Below, piece after piece: positions 34,167 to 43,600 of a DNA stretch of 55,597 bases. Origin of the DNA: Candidatus Tayloriibacteriota bacterium. Lineage in GTDB: Bacteria > Patescibacteriota > Minisyncoccia > Phycocordibacterales > PALSA-1337. How positions within the stretch are numbered: the stretch's first letter is position 1; each line of letters begins with the position of its first letter. The stretch spans positions 1 to 55,597 of the forward strand of contig JAQBRD010000003.1 of assembly GCA_028286665.1 (NCBI GenBank). The letters run 5' to 3'. A model generated the notes under the pieces. The model had not been told where the DNA came from and did no database searches. It was given only the letters and a program-made list of their open reading frames with translations. Made by a program: the position numbers and the translations under genes.

Positions 34167-35611
34167 AGTCTGCAACATCACAAATGGCAGCCATAACGCG
34201 CTTCGTGCAAAGGCGCGTTATCGCGCTGATACGTCCGAAATCAACTGACGAGGATACGCATCGCGAAGAATTGATTCTCAATACCATTCTTCTCACCTCG
34301 ATCGCACTGCTGCTTGTGCTCGATGCGACCATACTCTACAATCTCCCCGCTTTCGGAGCCGCATACCAGGGCGTGCATTTCATTCCGTTCACGATCATCC
34401 TGGCCATATTCGCAAGCTTGTTCGTCCTATCGAGGCGCGGAAAAGTCCGCCTGGCATCCTATCTCCTCATCAGCTTCTATATAATCGGCACCATATACTG
34501 CGGTTATGAATGGGGCGCAAGCCTGCCTGCGACGCTTCTCACGACGACGCTCGTCATCATCACTTCAAGCATCCTTATCGGAACCCGATGCGGCATGATC
34601 GTCTCGGTCGCAATGGTGTGCATTCTTTCCTATCTCGGTTTCCACGAATACAAAGTGCTCGGCGTCCAAGCATGGAAATACACCACCATCAGCACGACAG
34701 ACATCATCACCTATTCGGGAATCTTCTTCTTCATCACGCTCCTTTCATGGCTCTCAAACAGAGAAATCGAGAACTCGTTGAAACGTGCCCGGAAATCAGA
34801 GGGAGAATTGAGAACGGAACGCGACAATCTTGAGATGACCGTCACTGAGCGGACGGAGTCCCTGCGCAAGATGCAGCTTGATCAGATGGTCTACCTGTCG
34901 AGATCCGCTGAATTCGGAGAACTTTCCCGAGGATTATTCCACGATCTCATGACTCCCCTTGTTTCGATTTCGCTCGGCATAGATGCGCTCGGAAAGACCA
35001 GCTCGCCAGAAGTGAGGACTCTCCGCGAATCCCTCAGCAAGACCATCGAAGCATCCAACAGAATGGGAGAGTTCATGTCGACAGTACGGAAGACGATGCG
35101 GTCCTCAGAGTCTTCCCTGCAACCAGCGACCGCACCTCAGCTCGAGAAAACCTGCGATCTGAAGGAGTCTCTCGAATACATCCTTCAGATTCTTGGCTAT
35201 AAGATGCGGAATGCAGACGTGAAAGTAATCCATGAATATATCGGATTCAACGAAAATCCGATCATATGCAAAGATCATGTATTGATAGAGAGAATCCTCC
35301 TCAACCTCATATCGAATGCGATCGACTCATATGCGAGCTTGCCCGAGCTCGATGAAAAGAAAATCGAAGTCTGCCTGAGCAAATCAGAGGAATGCATCGA
35401 GATACAGGTCTCAGATCATGGCTGCGGCATCCCGAAGCAAAATATGAAACAGATATTCAATCCTTTCTTCACGACAAAATCGAATGAGAGAGGAAGCGGA
35501 CTCGGACTTACTATCGTGAAAACGATCGCAGAAAAAGATCTCGGCGGAACCGTCGGAATAAAGAGCGAAGCAGGAAAAGGCACCGATATACAGATAACGT
35601 TTCCTCATTAA
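34154..35611 (+). CDS. Membrane sensor histidine kinase
   Basis: 485 aa. Six hydrophobic segments between residues about 42 and 200 form the sensor; a coiled coil (about 203-245) leads to the dimerisation domain with phospho-acceptor His263 in GLFHDLMTPLVS. The ATPase domain has the N box (LLNLISNAIDSYA), G1 (DHGCGIP), F box (FNPFFTTK) and G2 (GSGLGLTIV). It has no extracytoplasmic domain of note, so it probably senses membrane or small hydrophobic signals. It ends 12 bp before the terpene-synthase-like gene and is likely the partner of the upstream regulator. Confidence 0.93.
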   Translation: MERLESATSQMAAITRFVQRRVIALIRPKSTDEDTHREELILNTILLTSIALLLVLDATILYNLPAFGAAYQGVHFIPFTIILAIFASLFVLSRRGKVRLASYLLISFYIIGTIYCGYEWGASLPATLLTTTLVIITSSILIGTRCGMIVSVAMVCILSYLGFHEYKVLGVQAWKYTTISTTDIITYSGIFFFITLLSWLSNREIENSLKRARKSEGELRTERDNLEMTVTERTESLRKMQLDQMVYLSRSAEFGELSRGLFHDLMTPLVSISLGIDALGKTSSPEVRTLRESLSKTIEASNRMGEFMSTVRKTMRSSESSLQPATAPQLEKTCDLKESLEYILQILGYKMRNADVKVIHEYIGFNENPIICKDHVLIERILLNLISNAIDSYASLPELDEKKIEVCLSKSEECIEIQVSDHGCGIPKQNMKQIFNPFFTTKSNERGSGLGLTIVKTIAEKDLGGTVGIKSEAGKGTDIQITFPH

Positions 35612-35623
35612 TCAAATCTCAAT

Positions 35624-37510
35624 ATGCACACCAAACAACTCGACCATATGATCGAGCAGCTTTCGACGCACCTCGACTCCATGCATTCCAAAGACAAGCT
35701 GCTGCAAAGCAGAAACATATTCATCCCTGCGCTTATTCTGCTTGCGCTTCATTCAGGAAAAGAACATAGGCGAATCCAGAATATCTGCGACACGCTCATC
35801 GCTCATATTCTTGAAAATAAAAATGATGCCTGGACATGGAATTACTGGCCGAGATCGACAGGAAAGAAAACCTCAGCATCAGAACGGCCATCCTACCCCG
35901 ACGACATGGATGACACGAGCTGCGCGATCGCAGCTATCGCGCTCTGGCGGCCTGAAATGCTCTCAGGAGAAGCATTTGCGAATATAACGAAAGCTCTCAT
36001 CGCCTGCGAAACGCAGCCTGGCGGCCCTTATTTCACCTGGATAGGCGGCATGAGAGCCTCGCAGACTCCTGACATAGGCGTGAATGCGAACATCTCTTTC
36101 ATGCTTTCCCTCATAGGAGTATCGATGCCCGAACTCACAGAGTCAATCGATCATGAATTGCGCTTGGAGCAGCCCGCATCACAATTCTATTCGAACAGAA
36201 TGATGATCTTGTATTTCATTTCGCGCAATTATTCGGGAAAGGAGAAATCCCGGCTGATAGAAAAAATATGCACTGAAGGCAAGTCCAATCTCATGGATGC
36301 AGCTCTCGCAGCGAGCTCGCTCATCCGGCTTGATGCTCCTGATGGAATCATTTCTGAACACATCGCCAAGCTCGGCTCGTTCACGGTGTCGATCGGAAAA
36401 AGTGAGGCTCACCCGATGTATATCGAAAAGATCGCAAACGGAATCATCCAATATGCGACATCTGAAGCCTTCACCGCTGCAGCTGCCTTGGAGGCGTTGC
36501 TTCTCTGCAGATTGCGCCTCCAGGAGAAAACTGAGAAAGGACGCCGCGACATCGAAGCGGCAGCCGAGAATCAGATCCAATTGGCAATCATCGAAAAACT
36601 GCATTCTGAGACAAAGAGCCTCTCTTCCGAAATGAAAGCAGCATTCGACGCGCATCTTGAAAAATTCAGATCAGCAAGCCACTGGAACGAGATCGCGCTC
36701 CTGCCCTATTCGCTCGTTCGCAATTTTCCAGATGCAGATGCTGTCGCGGCAGTTGTCGGAGCTGTCGGCGTCCTTGGCTGGATCGCATACACCATCGACG
36801 ACATGAGCATGGATGAACCGATGTCCGGTCATGGGAAAGAAATTCCTCTCTCGCGTTTCATCCATAGGAAGATCGAGCATCTGATCAGGGCGGAATTGCT
36901 GCCAGCGGCAGCAGAAGGCACTCGATCAAGAATAGAAAGATACATCGGCAAAGTCTTCATCGATCTCGACAATGCGCATCATGCCGAAATCCTCGGCAAA
37001 AAAGTATCAATGACCGAAAAGTCATTCGGGCACGCGCTCCCGGTCATGCTCATCGCGCATGTATTCTCAAAAAATATCCGAAACGGGGATGCCGAGCAGA
37101 GCGTCTGCGAAAATCTGCTGAAGATGCTGGAGATGAGCTGCTCGCACTACATACTCGCCCGGCAGCTGTCAGACGACGCGCACGATTGGCAGGAAGACAT
37201 GAATTCAGGCCGGCTTACCGACGTAACTGAAATGATGCAGAGAGCCGCGAACGCTCCTATGACTGCATTCGCGCCGGAAAATGCAGAGAAGAGCATGCGT
37301 GACATATTCTGGAATGAATGCGCTCTTCGGATAGCTGACAGGATCCTCGAGCACGCCATGAATGCGAAACAGCTCGCCGAGAAATGCAGTATTCTCGACG
37401 AGCGTTTCGATATGAGTTTCCTGATCCGATGCATCTCGCGATATGAGGCTATCGGGAGATCGATGACTGAAGATATTCGGAAGACGAAGGAATTCCTTGC
37501 TGCGTACTGA
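35624..37510 (+). CDS. Terpene-synthase-like protein with class II and class I motifs
   Basis: 628 aa, entirely helical, no signal peptide. The N-terminal half looks like an alpha-toroid of the terpenoid cyclase type: AWTWNYWPR (69-77) and YPDDMDDTSCA, which holds the class II protonation motif DxDD (Asp94-Met-Asp-Asp97). The C-terminal half looks like a class I isoprenoid synthase: YTIDDMSMDE (first Asp-rich motif, Asp392/393/397) and RQLSDDAHDWQED (second Asp-rich motif, Asp517/518/521/525), about 120 residues apart as in that fold. The layout recalls bifunctional diterpene synthases, but identity is inferred from motifs only. It lies 12 bp after the kinase, as the last gene of a two-component operon. 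Confidence 0.6.
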   Translation: MHTKQLDHMIEQLSTHLDSMHSKDKLLQSRNIFIPALILLALHSGKEHRRIQNICDTLIAHILENKNDAWTWNYWPRSTGKKTSASERPSYPDDMDDTSCAIAAIALWRPEMLSGEAFANITKALIACETQPGGPYFTWIGGMRASQTPDIGVNANISFMLSLIGVSMPELTESIDHELRLEQPASQFYSNRMMILYFISRNYSGKEKSRLIEKICTEGKSNLMDAALAASSLIRLDAPDGIISEHIAKLGSFTVSIGKSEAHPMYIEKIANGIIQYATSEAFTAAAALEALLLCRLRLQEKTEKGRRDIEAAAENQIQLAIIEKLHSETKSLSSEMKAAFDAHLEKFRSASHWNEIALLPYSLVRNFPDADAVAAVVGAVGVLGWIAYTIDDMSMDEPMSGHGKEIPLSRFIHRKIEHLIRAELLPAAAEGTRSRIERYIGKVFIDLDNAHHAEILGKKVSMTEKSFGHALPVMLIAHVFSKNIRNGDAEQSVCENLLKMLEMSCSHYILARQLSDDAHDWQEDMNSGRLTDVTEMMQRAANAPMTAFAPENAEKSMRDIFWNECALRIADRILEHAMNAKQLAEKCSILDERFDMSFLIRCISRYEAIGRSMTEDIRKTKEFLAAY

Positions 37511-37524
37511 CCGAGTGGCGATTA

Positions 37525-38004
37525 CTAAGCCTTCTCAGCAACGACTTCGCATGAAGCGTCCGCGCAAGTTCCCTCTTTGCATGTCCTGCATGATCCCTTG
37601 AGAACCGAGTACCGTCCACGGCCGATGAGCGCGAGTCCGACGAGCATGAAGAAAAATATGAGATCGAATTCGAATGCATTGAAGCCTTTCGACCACTTCA
37701 TATTGAAGATGATGACGAGCATCTCGATTGCAAGTGCGATCGCTGCAGGACCCTGGAATACGCCGAGGAGTATCGCGAGGCCGCCGACAGTTTCGACGAT
37801 AGCCGTGAGCCATGCGAGGAATGAACCGTAGCCGATCGATGCGAAGAACGCAACGGTGCCGTGCATATCAGCGAGCTTGAGATAGCCGTGATGGATGAAG
37901 AGCGCGCCGAGGCCGACCCTGAGGATGAGTATGCCGACGTCTCGATTAAGATACTGCGAAGGACACCATTTGCCGCACGATTCCGAACATGTATGCTTGA
38001 ACAT
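37525..38004 (-). CDS. DoxX family membrane protein
   Basis: 159 aa from the ATG at 38004; the longer ORF start lies inside a TGCTACAAT box (-10). Four membrane helices; DVGILILRVGLGALFIHHGYLKL opens the DoxX domain and AFFASIGYGSFLAWLTAIVETVGGLAILLG continues it. Cys-rich ends are notable: CSESCGKWC near the N-terminus and CRTCKEGTCADASC at the C-terminus, outside the membrane. They could form a redox or metal site. DoxX proteins are poorly defined; some link to thiol/sulfur redox. Confidence 0.88.
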   Translation of the reverse strand: MFKHTCSESCGKWCPSQYLNRDVGILILRVGLGALFIHHGYLKLADMHGTVAFFASIGYGSFLAWLTAIVETVGGLAILLGVFQGPAAIALAIEMLVIIFNMKWSKGFNAFEFDLIFFFMLVGLALIGRGRYSVLKGSCRTCKEGTCADASCEVVAEKA

Positions 38005-38055
38005 CTGTATATATAAATTATTGGTAAGCCGGCTCATTGTAGCATGAAAGCAAAA

Positions 38056-38083
38056 ATCCCCGCTTTCTTGCGAAAGCGGGGAT
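38056..38083 (-). terminator. Terminator of the sugar isomerase-like gene
   Basis: ATCCCCGCTTTC and GAAAGCGGGGAT, a 12-bp perfect stem, followed by TTTTTGC on the minus strand. Confidence 0.88.
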
Positions 38084-38109
38084 CACTCCATACTGACAGA
38101 ACTTGTAAC

Positions 38110-39234
38110 TTACGCTGCCGACCGAATTTCGTCGAGCGAAACGCCGAGCATCGATGCGACCTGGCCGTGATCGAGTTCGGTTTTGACGAAATCATCAAAG
38201 ACAGCATTGCTCTTCGTTGCCGGAACAATTTCAGGCAACGGCTCGGCATTGATGAGCGCGCGGATGAACGGAGCGCCTTCCCGCAGTCCCTGTTCGGGAC
38301 CTTTGATAGCGCACTCCCATTCCAGAACGCGAGGGATTCCGATCAATCCTTTTTCCTCGAGTGCTTCCTCGATGTCAGCGAACTGCACCTGACCGTCGCC
38401 GAGGCTGCGAAAGCGCGTATTGCGCTTGCCCCACGGCTGGAAAGCTCCGTAGAAGCCCTGATTGGCGGTACTTGCCGTTTCAGCATCTTTGACGTGATAC
38501 GCCTTGATTCGATCTGCCCATGTTTCGATGAAGCCGACGTAATCGAGGTTCATCAGGACGAAGTGCGATGGATCGAAGTTGATGCCGGCAGCCTCGTGAC
38601 CACCGACAGTTTCAAGGAAACGAGCGAACGTATCGCCATCATGCACATCTTCGCCAGGATGCAGTTCGAAGGCGATTGATTGATCAGCGTCCGATGCAGC
38701 ATCGAAGACCGGCTCCCAGCGTTTGCCGAGGATCTTGAAGGCGGTACCCACAAATTCCTGCGACAACTGCGGCCATGGATAGATGTACGGCCAGAGGAAC
38801 GACCCCGTAAAGGATGGGATGGCGTTCAAGCCGAGATTCTTGCTCGCTTTGACCGCGAGCAGCATCTGCTCCTCTGCCCACTTGTAGAGGGCTTTCGGAT
38901 CATTCGTCGTCTGCAATTCCGGCGGACCGAACTTGCGGAACAGCTGGAGGTACGCGGGATGCACGGCCATGAGCTGGCCTTGCAGATGAGTAGCGATTTC
39001 AGTCACCCCATCTTTCAGTCCCCACTCCATGATCTTGCCGACAAGATGATCGCAATAGTCCTTCGATTCCGCTGCGCACCCCAGATTGAATAGCTTGGAA
39101 TCCCAAGACGGGATCTGAATGCAGGTGTAGCCGTTTGCGGCTGCGGTCTTGCATGAGTTCTCAAGATTTTCGAATCCAGGACGTCCAGAGAATTGGGCCA
39201 GGAAAAGACCTGGACCCTTTGGTTTGGTTTGCAT
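38110..39234 (-). CDS. Sugar phosphate isomerase/epimerase-like TIM barrel protein
   Basis: 374 aa from the ATG at 39234 (MQTKPKGPGLFLAQF). It matches the AP endonuclease 2/xylose isomerase-like TIM barrel: CIQIPSWDSKLF, HLQGQL, AFELHPGEDVHDGD, NFDPSHFVLMNLDYVGFIETWADRIKAYHVKDAE and a metal-site Glu in VLEWECAIKG. These enzymes act on sugars or cyclitols using divalent metal ions. The exact substrate is not evident, and no sugar operon surrounds it. A weak promoter (TTGACT-17-TAATTT) lies about 110 nt upstream. Confidence 0.87.
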   Translation of the reverse strand: MQTKPKGPGLFLAQFSGRPGFENLENSCKTAAANGYTCIQIPSWDSKLFNLGCAAESKDYCDHLVGKIMEWGLKDGVTEIATHLQGQLMAVHPAYLQLFRKFGPPELQTTNDPKALYKWAEEQMLLAVKASKNLGLNAIPSFTGSFLWPYIYPWPQLSQEFVGTAFKILGKRWEPVFDAASDADQSIAFELHPGEDVHDGDTFARFLETVGGHEAAGINFDPSHFVLMNLDYVGFIETWADRIKAYHVKDAETASTANQGFYGAFQPWGKRNTRFRSLGDGQVQFADIEEALEEKGLIGIPRVLEWECAIKGPEQGLREGAPFIRALINAEPLPEIVPATKSNAVFDDFVKTELDHGQVASMLGVSLDEIRSAA

Positions 39235-39518
39235 AATGTAGTATCCGATCGGAAGCCTTCGTTTTTGATGTTTGAAGGCGGTTTTCAGTTGTAACGGACT
39301 ATTCAGGAGCGACCCGAACAGAGCCAAGAACTTCCTAGCTCATGTGAAATTACCTTAGAAAACAAGATAAGTCAAATGAATTTCTCCTGCATGGACGATT
39401 GCAACCAAGCCGTACAACTTGCCTTTTCACCCTGGATTCGTAGTATTAGCGCAGGACATCTCCCTGTGTGGGGTTTTGTGTGTCCTTTGTCAGCAAACAT
39501 TCAGATATCGACTACGTT
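39235..39518. other. Intergenic region between divergent sugar isomerase and purC genes
   Basis: No gene seen. It holds only a weak minus-strand promoter (AGTCAA at 39370, AAATTA at 39347, 17-nt spacer). No strong hairpins or conserved RNA were noticed, and the purine-type riboswitch core is not apparent. Confidence 0.4.
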
Positions 39519-40502
39519 ATGGCCAAAATACCCGCAAGAATACTTGGGCTAGAAAAGCCCCTTCCCGGCCTCGAACTCATCGGCCGCGGAAAAGTCCGAA
39601 ACTCCTACAAGATTCCCGGACACGACGACAAGATGCTCGTCGACGTAACCAACAACATCAGCATCTTCGACTTCGTGCTCAATGCGCAAGTCGAAGGAAA
39701 GGGAGGGATTCTCACTGCGATCAATCACTTCTTGGTGACCCAAGTGATCAAGGACGCATGCGAGAGCGACTTCATCGCAGCAGGCGCAGCGATCGACGAA
39801 TACCTGCCGGCAGAGCTGCGCGGAAATTCAGAACTCCAGCGCCGAGCGACAGTAGTAAAACGCGTCAATCCGCCCGACGTCGAAGACATCGTCCGATTCA
39901 TACTCACCGGCACCGGCTGGGAAAGCTATCAAAAGGATGGAACGGTCTGCGGACACACGCTGCCTGCAGGACTCACTGACGGCAGCATGCTTCCCTATCC
40001 GATCTATACGCCCTCAACAAAAGCAGAGATCGGGCACGATGTTCATTTGACGGCGGACTCAATCGCAGAAAGATATGGCACCGAGCGCGAGCAGCTTGCG
40101 CTTAAAATCGCCAGAGCAATCCATAAGCACGCGATGAAACGCGGCATACTCATGGGCGATACGAAATTCGAATTCAGCTTCACTAATGGGCGGCTATGTC
40201 TCGTCGATGAACGAGGAACGCCGGACTCGAGCCGTTACTTCGACTTCGAGGCCTATTTGGAAGCCCGCAAGGAAGGCAAGTTGCCGCCGTCGCTCGACAA
40301 GCAATTCGTGCGGAATTACGGAATCGAAATCGGGATCAAGAAACGGAATCCCAAAGTCAACGAAGATGTCGCCTGGGTGCACGAACAAGTGATACCGAAC
40401 GAGATCCTCGACAAGACCTCAGAAATCTACAGGAACATCTTCTGGCGGCTAACAGGCCATTCAATCAGCGATTATCAGAAGAATCAGATGGGCATCGCAT
40501 AG
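39519..40502 (+). CDS. purC: SAICAR synthase (phosphoribosylaminoimidazole-succinocarboxamide synthase)
   Basis: 327 aa from the ATG at 39519, where the conserved domain begins. It joins aspartate to CAIR with ATP in de novo purine synthesis. Motifs: GKVRNSYKIPG (P-loop-like strand), DVTNNISIFDF, MKRGILMGDTKFEFSF and VDERGTPDSSRYFD. Length is nearer the eukaryal/yeast-like long form than the bacterial about 240-aa form. No other pur genes are nearby, so it may be a salvage remnant or part of a dispersed pathway. Confidence 0.93.
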   Translation: MAKIPARILGLEKPLPGLELIGRGKVRNSYKIPGHDDKMLVDVTNNISIFDFVLNAQVEGKGGILTAINHFLVTQVIKDACESDFIAAGAAIDEYLPAELRGNSELQRRATVVKRVNPPDVEDIVRFILTGTGWESYQKDGTVCGHTLPAGLTDGSMLPYPIYTPSTKAEIGHDVHLTADSIAERYGTEREQLALKIARAIHKHAMKRGILMGDTKFEFSFTNGRLCLVDERGTPDSSRYFDFEAYLEARKEGKLPPSLDKQFVRNYGIEIGIKKRNPKVNEDVAWVHEQVIPNEILDKTSEIYRNIFWRLTGHSISDYQKNQMGIA

Positions 40503-40522
40503 CGATTGCCCGCTTCACAAGA

Positions 40523-40556
40523 GGCCGCGACACTGGTTGTCGTGGCCGCTTTTTTA
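40523..40556 (+). terminator. Terminator of purC
   Basis: GGCCGCGACA CTGGT TGTCGTGGCC, 10 bp including a G-U pair, followed by GCTTTTTTA. Confidence 0.85.
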
Positions 40557-40611
40557 TTCAGAAGAATAGCGAGGGCAAACAACTTCTATCTCTGAACAAC
40601 AGAGATCACGA

Positions 40612-40642
40612 CTGCCGTTTGCGAAAGCAAACGGCAGTTTTT
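40612..40642 (+). terminator. Second hairpin terminator before the surface protein gene
   Basis: CTGCCGTTTGC GAAA GCAAACGGCAG TTTTTA: 11-bp perfect stem. With the preceding hairpin it insulates the next gene, whose TGATATAAT box (40652-40657) follows at once. Confidence 0.88.
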
Positions 40643-40667
40643 ATGATGTGATATAATTTAGCATTCC

Positions 40668-43600
40668 ATGAAACGATACCTGATACTCTTCGCATTTGTC
40701 CTGTTCTCCGTCGCATACGCGCCATCCTCCAATGCTGAATTCTTCGCGAACAGCATCCCCCTCCCAGGAACGATCACCGTCAATAGCAACGGCGTGAACG
40801 CGATCGCAGTCGGGACCTCGACGATATATATCGGCGGGTCTTTCACCTATGCCGGTCCTTATTCAGGAAATTTCGTTTCAATATCGCCATCGACTGGAAC
40901 AGCTACGACGAGCTCATATGACAAAGTCCACGGCATCGTCAATGCGAGCATCCCGGACGGTCGAGGCGGGTGGTATGTAATCGGCGGATTCATAAAGGTC
41001 GCCTCATCATCCCGCAACGATCTCGCGCATATACTCCCGGACGGAACCGTGGATCCGAACTTCAATCCGAGCCTCGACAGCGAGAGCAACGCCCTCGCTC
41101 TCTCTTCGGATGGCTCCATACTCTATATCGGAGGATTTTTCAGCACAGTCGGCAGCACGACGAGGAATAGGCTTGCAGCCGTAAATACGTCCGATGGTTC
41201 AGTCGTAGCATCCTTCAATCCGAATATGAGCGGCGGAGTCACCGCACTTGCTCTCTCATCGGATAATTCGATACTGTATGCCGGCGGTTTCTTCACGACA
41301 GTCGGCGGCGTGACGTACAACAGGCTGGCAGCAATCAATACTGCAGATGGCACGGCGATCTCTGCTTTCAATCCGAATCTCAACAGTACCGTGAGCGCGC
41401 TTGCGCTTTCGTCCGACGGATCGAAGCTCTATGCGGGAGGATCGTTCACCACGGTCGGCGTAACGACGCGCAATCGGCTTGCAGGAATCACGACCTCGAA
41501 TGGCGCGCTCATCTCGGGCTTCAACCCGAACATGGGCAGCACTGTCAACGCTCTCGCGCTTTCATCTGACAATACGAAGATATATGCCGGCGGTTCCTTC
41601 ACGACAGTCGGCGGCGCGACGTACAACAGGCTGGCGGCAATCAATACTGCAGATGGCACGGCGATCTCTGCTTTCAATCCGAACATGGACGGCACGGTAA
41701 CAGCCCTGAAACTTTCGTCTGACGATTCGAAGGTGTTTGCTGGAGGATCCTTCGCCAATATGGGTTCTGCTACATCAAGCGGCCTCGCTGCGATACAGAC
41801 GTCCGATGGCACCGCAGTTTCCGGCTTCAGTCCAAACGTAGTAGGAAATATCATGACGATCTCCATGTCTGCGGACGGGTCTGCGATGGGCATCGGCGGA
41901 ACATACGTCTCCGTAGGCGGCAGCGTCCGCAACAGGCTGGCGGCAGTCGATATAACCGGCAGCACCCTTTCTTCTTTCAATCCGAATCTCAACAATACCG
42001 TCAACGCGCTTGCACTTTCATCCGACGGATCGAAACTCTATGTAGGAGGAACATTCACAGCGGTCGGCGGCACGACGCGCAATCGGCTTGCAGGAATCAC
42101 GACTTCCGACGGCGCAGTCATCTCAGGCTTCAATCCGAACGTAGGCAATACCGTCAATACCCTCAAGCTTTCTTCAGACGATGCGAAGATATACGCAGGA
42201 GGATTATTCACGACGGTCGGCGTAACGACGCGCAATCGGCTTGCAGGAATCACGACCTCGAATGGCGCGCTCATCTCGGGCTTCAACCCGAACATGAACA
42301 ACACAGTCAACTCTCTTGCGCTGTCATCCGACGATGCGATGATCTATGCGGGAGGAACATTTAGTACGGTGGGCGGCGTGACGTACAACAGGCTGGCGGG
42401 AATAAACGCATCGAACGGTACCGCAAGCTCGACATTCAACCCAAATATGGGCAACACAGTCAATAGCATCGCCCTCTCTTCTGACAATACAAAACTCTAT
42501 GTAGGAGGAACATTCACCACGGTCGGCGGCGTGACGTACAACAGGCTGGCGGGAATCAATACGGCGACTGGGGCTGCGATTTCGACTTTCAATCCGAACC
42601 TGAATGTCAACGTCAACGGAATTGCCCTCTCCCCCGATGGTTCGAAACTCTATGCAGGAGGACTGTTCACGACTGTCGGCGGCGCGACATACAATCGGCT
42701 TGCAGGAATTACGACTTCCAACGGCGCAGTCATCTCAACATTCAATCCCAGCATGGAAAGCACGGTGAACACCCTCACGATTTCTTCTGACGGAAAAAAG
42801 CTCTATGCCGGGGGATTATTCGCCTACTCGGATCTCAATAGTGCAGCGAGGAATTTCGCCATATTCTCGGGAGGAGGAGTGACGGTGAGCACGACGACTG
42901 CAGCCGCGACGGAAGGAGCGGCCGGAGACAGCTATACCGTCGTCCTTGATGCAGAACCGACGGCGAATGTGACCGTCACGATAACGCCTGATCCGAGCAA
43001 TCTCTCGACATCGCCTTCAAGCCTCGCCTTTACGGCTTCGAATTGGAATATCCCTCAAACAGTGATAATTACTGCCATTTCGAATAACAGCATCGAAGGC
43101 ACGCACACTGCTTCGATCAGCCATTCTATTTCAAGTTCCGATTCCTCATACAGCGGAATTTCGGTCACCCCCATCACAATAACGATCACGGACAGCACGC
43201 CGCACAATCCGACAGTCACCGCGAGCGCTGCGGCCTCGACTACAGAATCAGGAACAACGCTCTCAGGCGCGATAACAGCCGACGGCGTCGCATCATCTAC
43301 CGAACGAGGCTTCGTATACGGCAAAACCACCTCGTATGGCGCGACAAGCACGCAAAGCGGGATATTCGGCATCGGTTCGTTCACCGCCGATATCGCAGGG
43401 CTCAGCAGCGGCAGCCTCTATCATTTTCAGGCATATGCGACAAACGCTTCCGGAACGGCATACAGCAGCGACCTCACCCTCACGACAGTACCTGCTGCAA
43501 ATCAGCCCCAGGCTTACAAGACATCGTCTGCGCGCAGAGCCGCCAATCAGGAAGCTTCGGTCAGCACGAAAATCCTCATCGTAACCCAGACTCCGCCTGC

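Noticed and set aside
41000-42850. Regular about 153-bp DNA periodicity, considered as CRISPR or satellite
   Set aside because: The period is in frame and encodes delta-60-type beta-propeller blades within one intact ORF.
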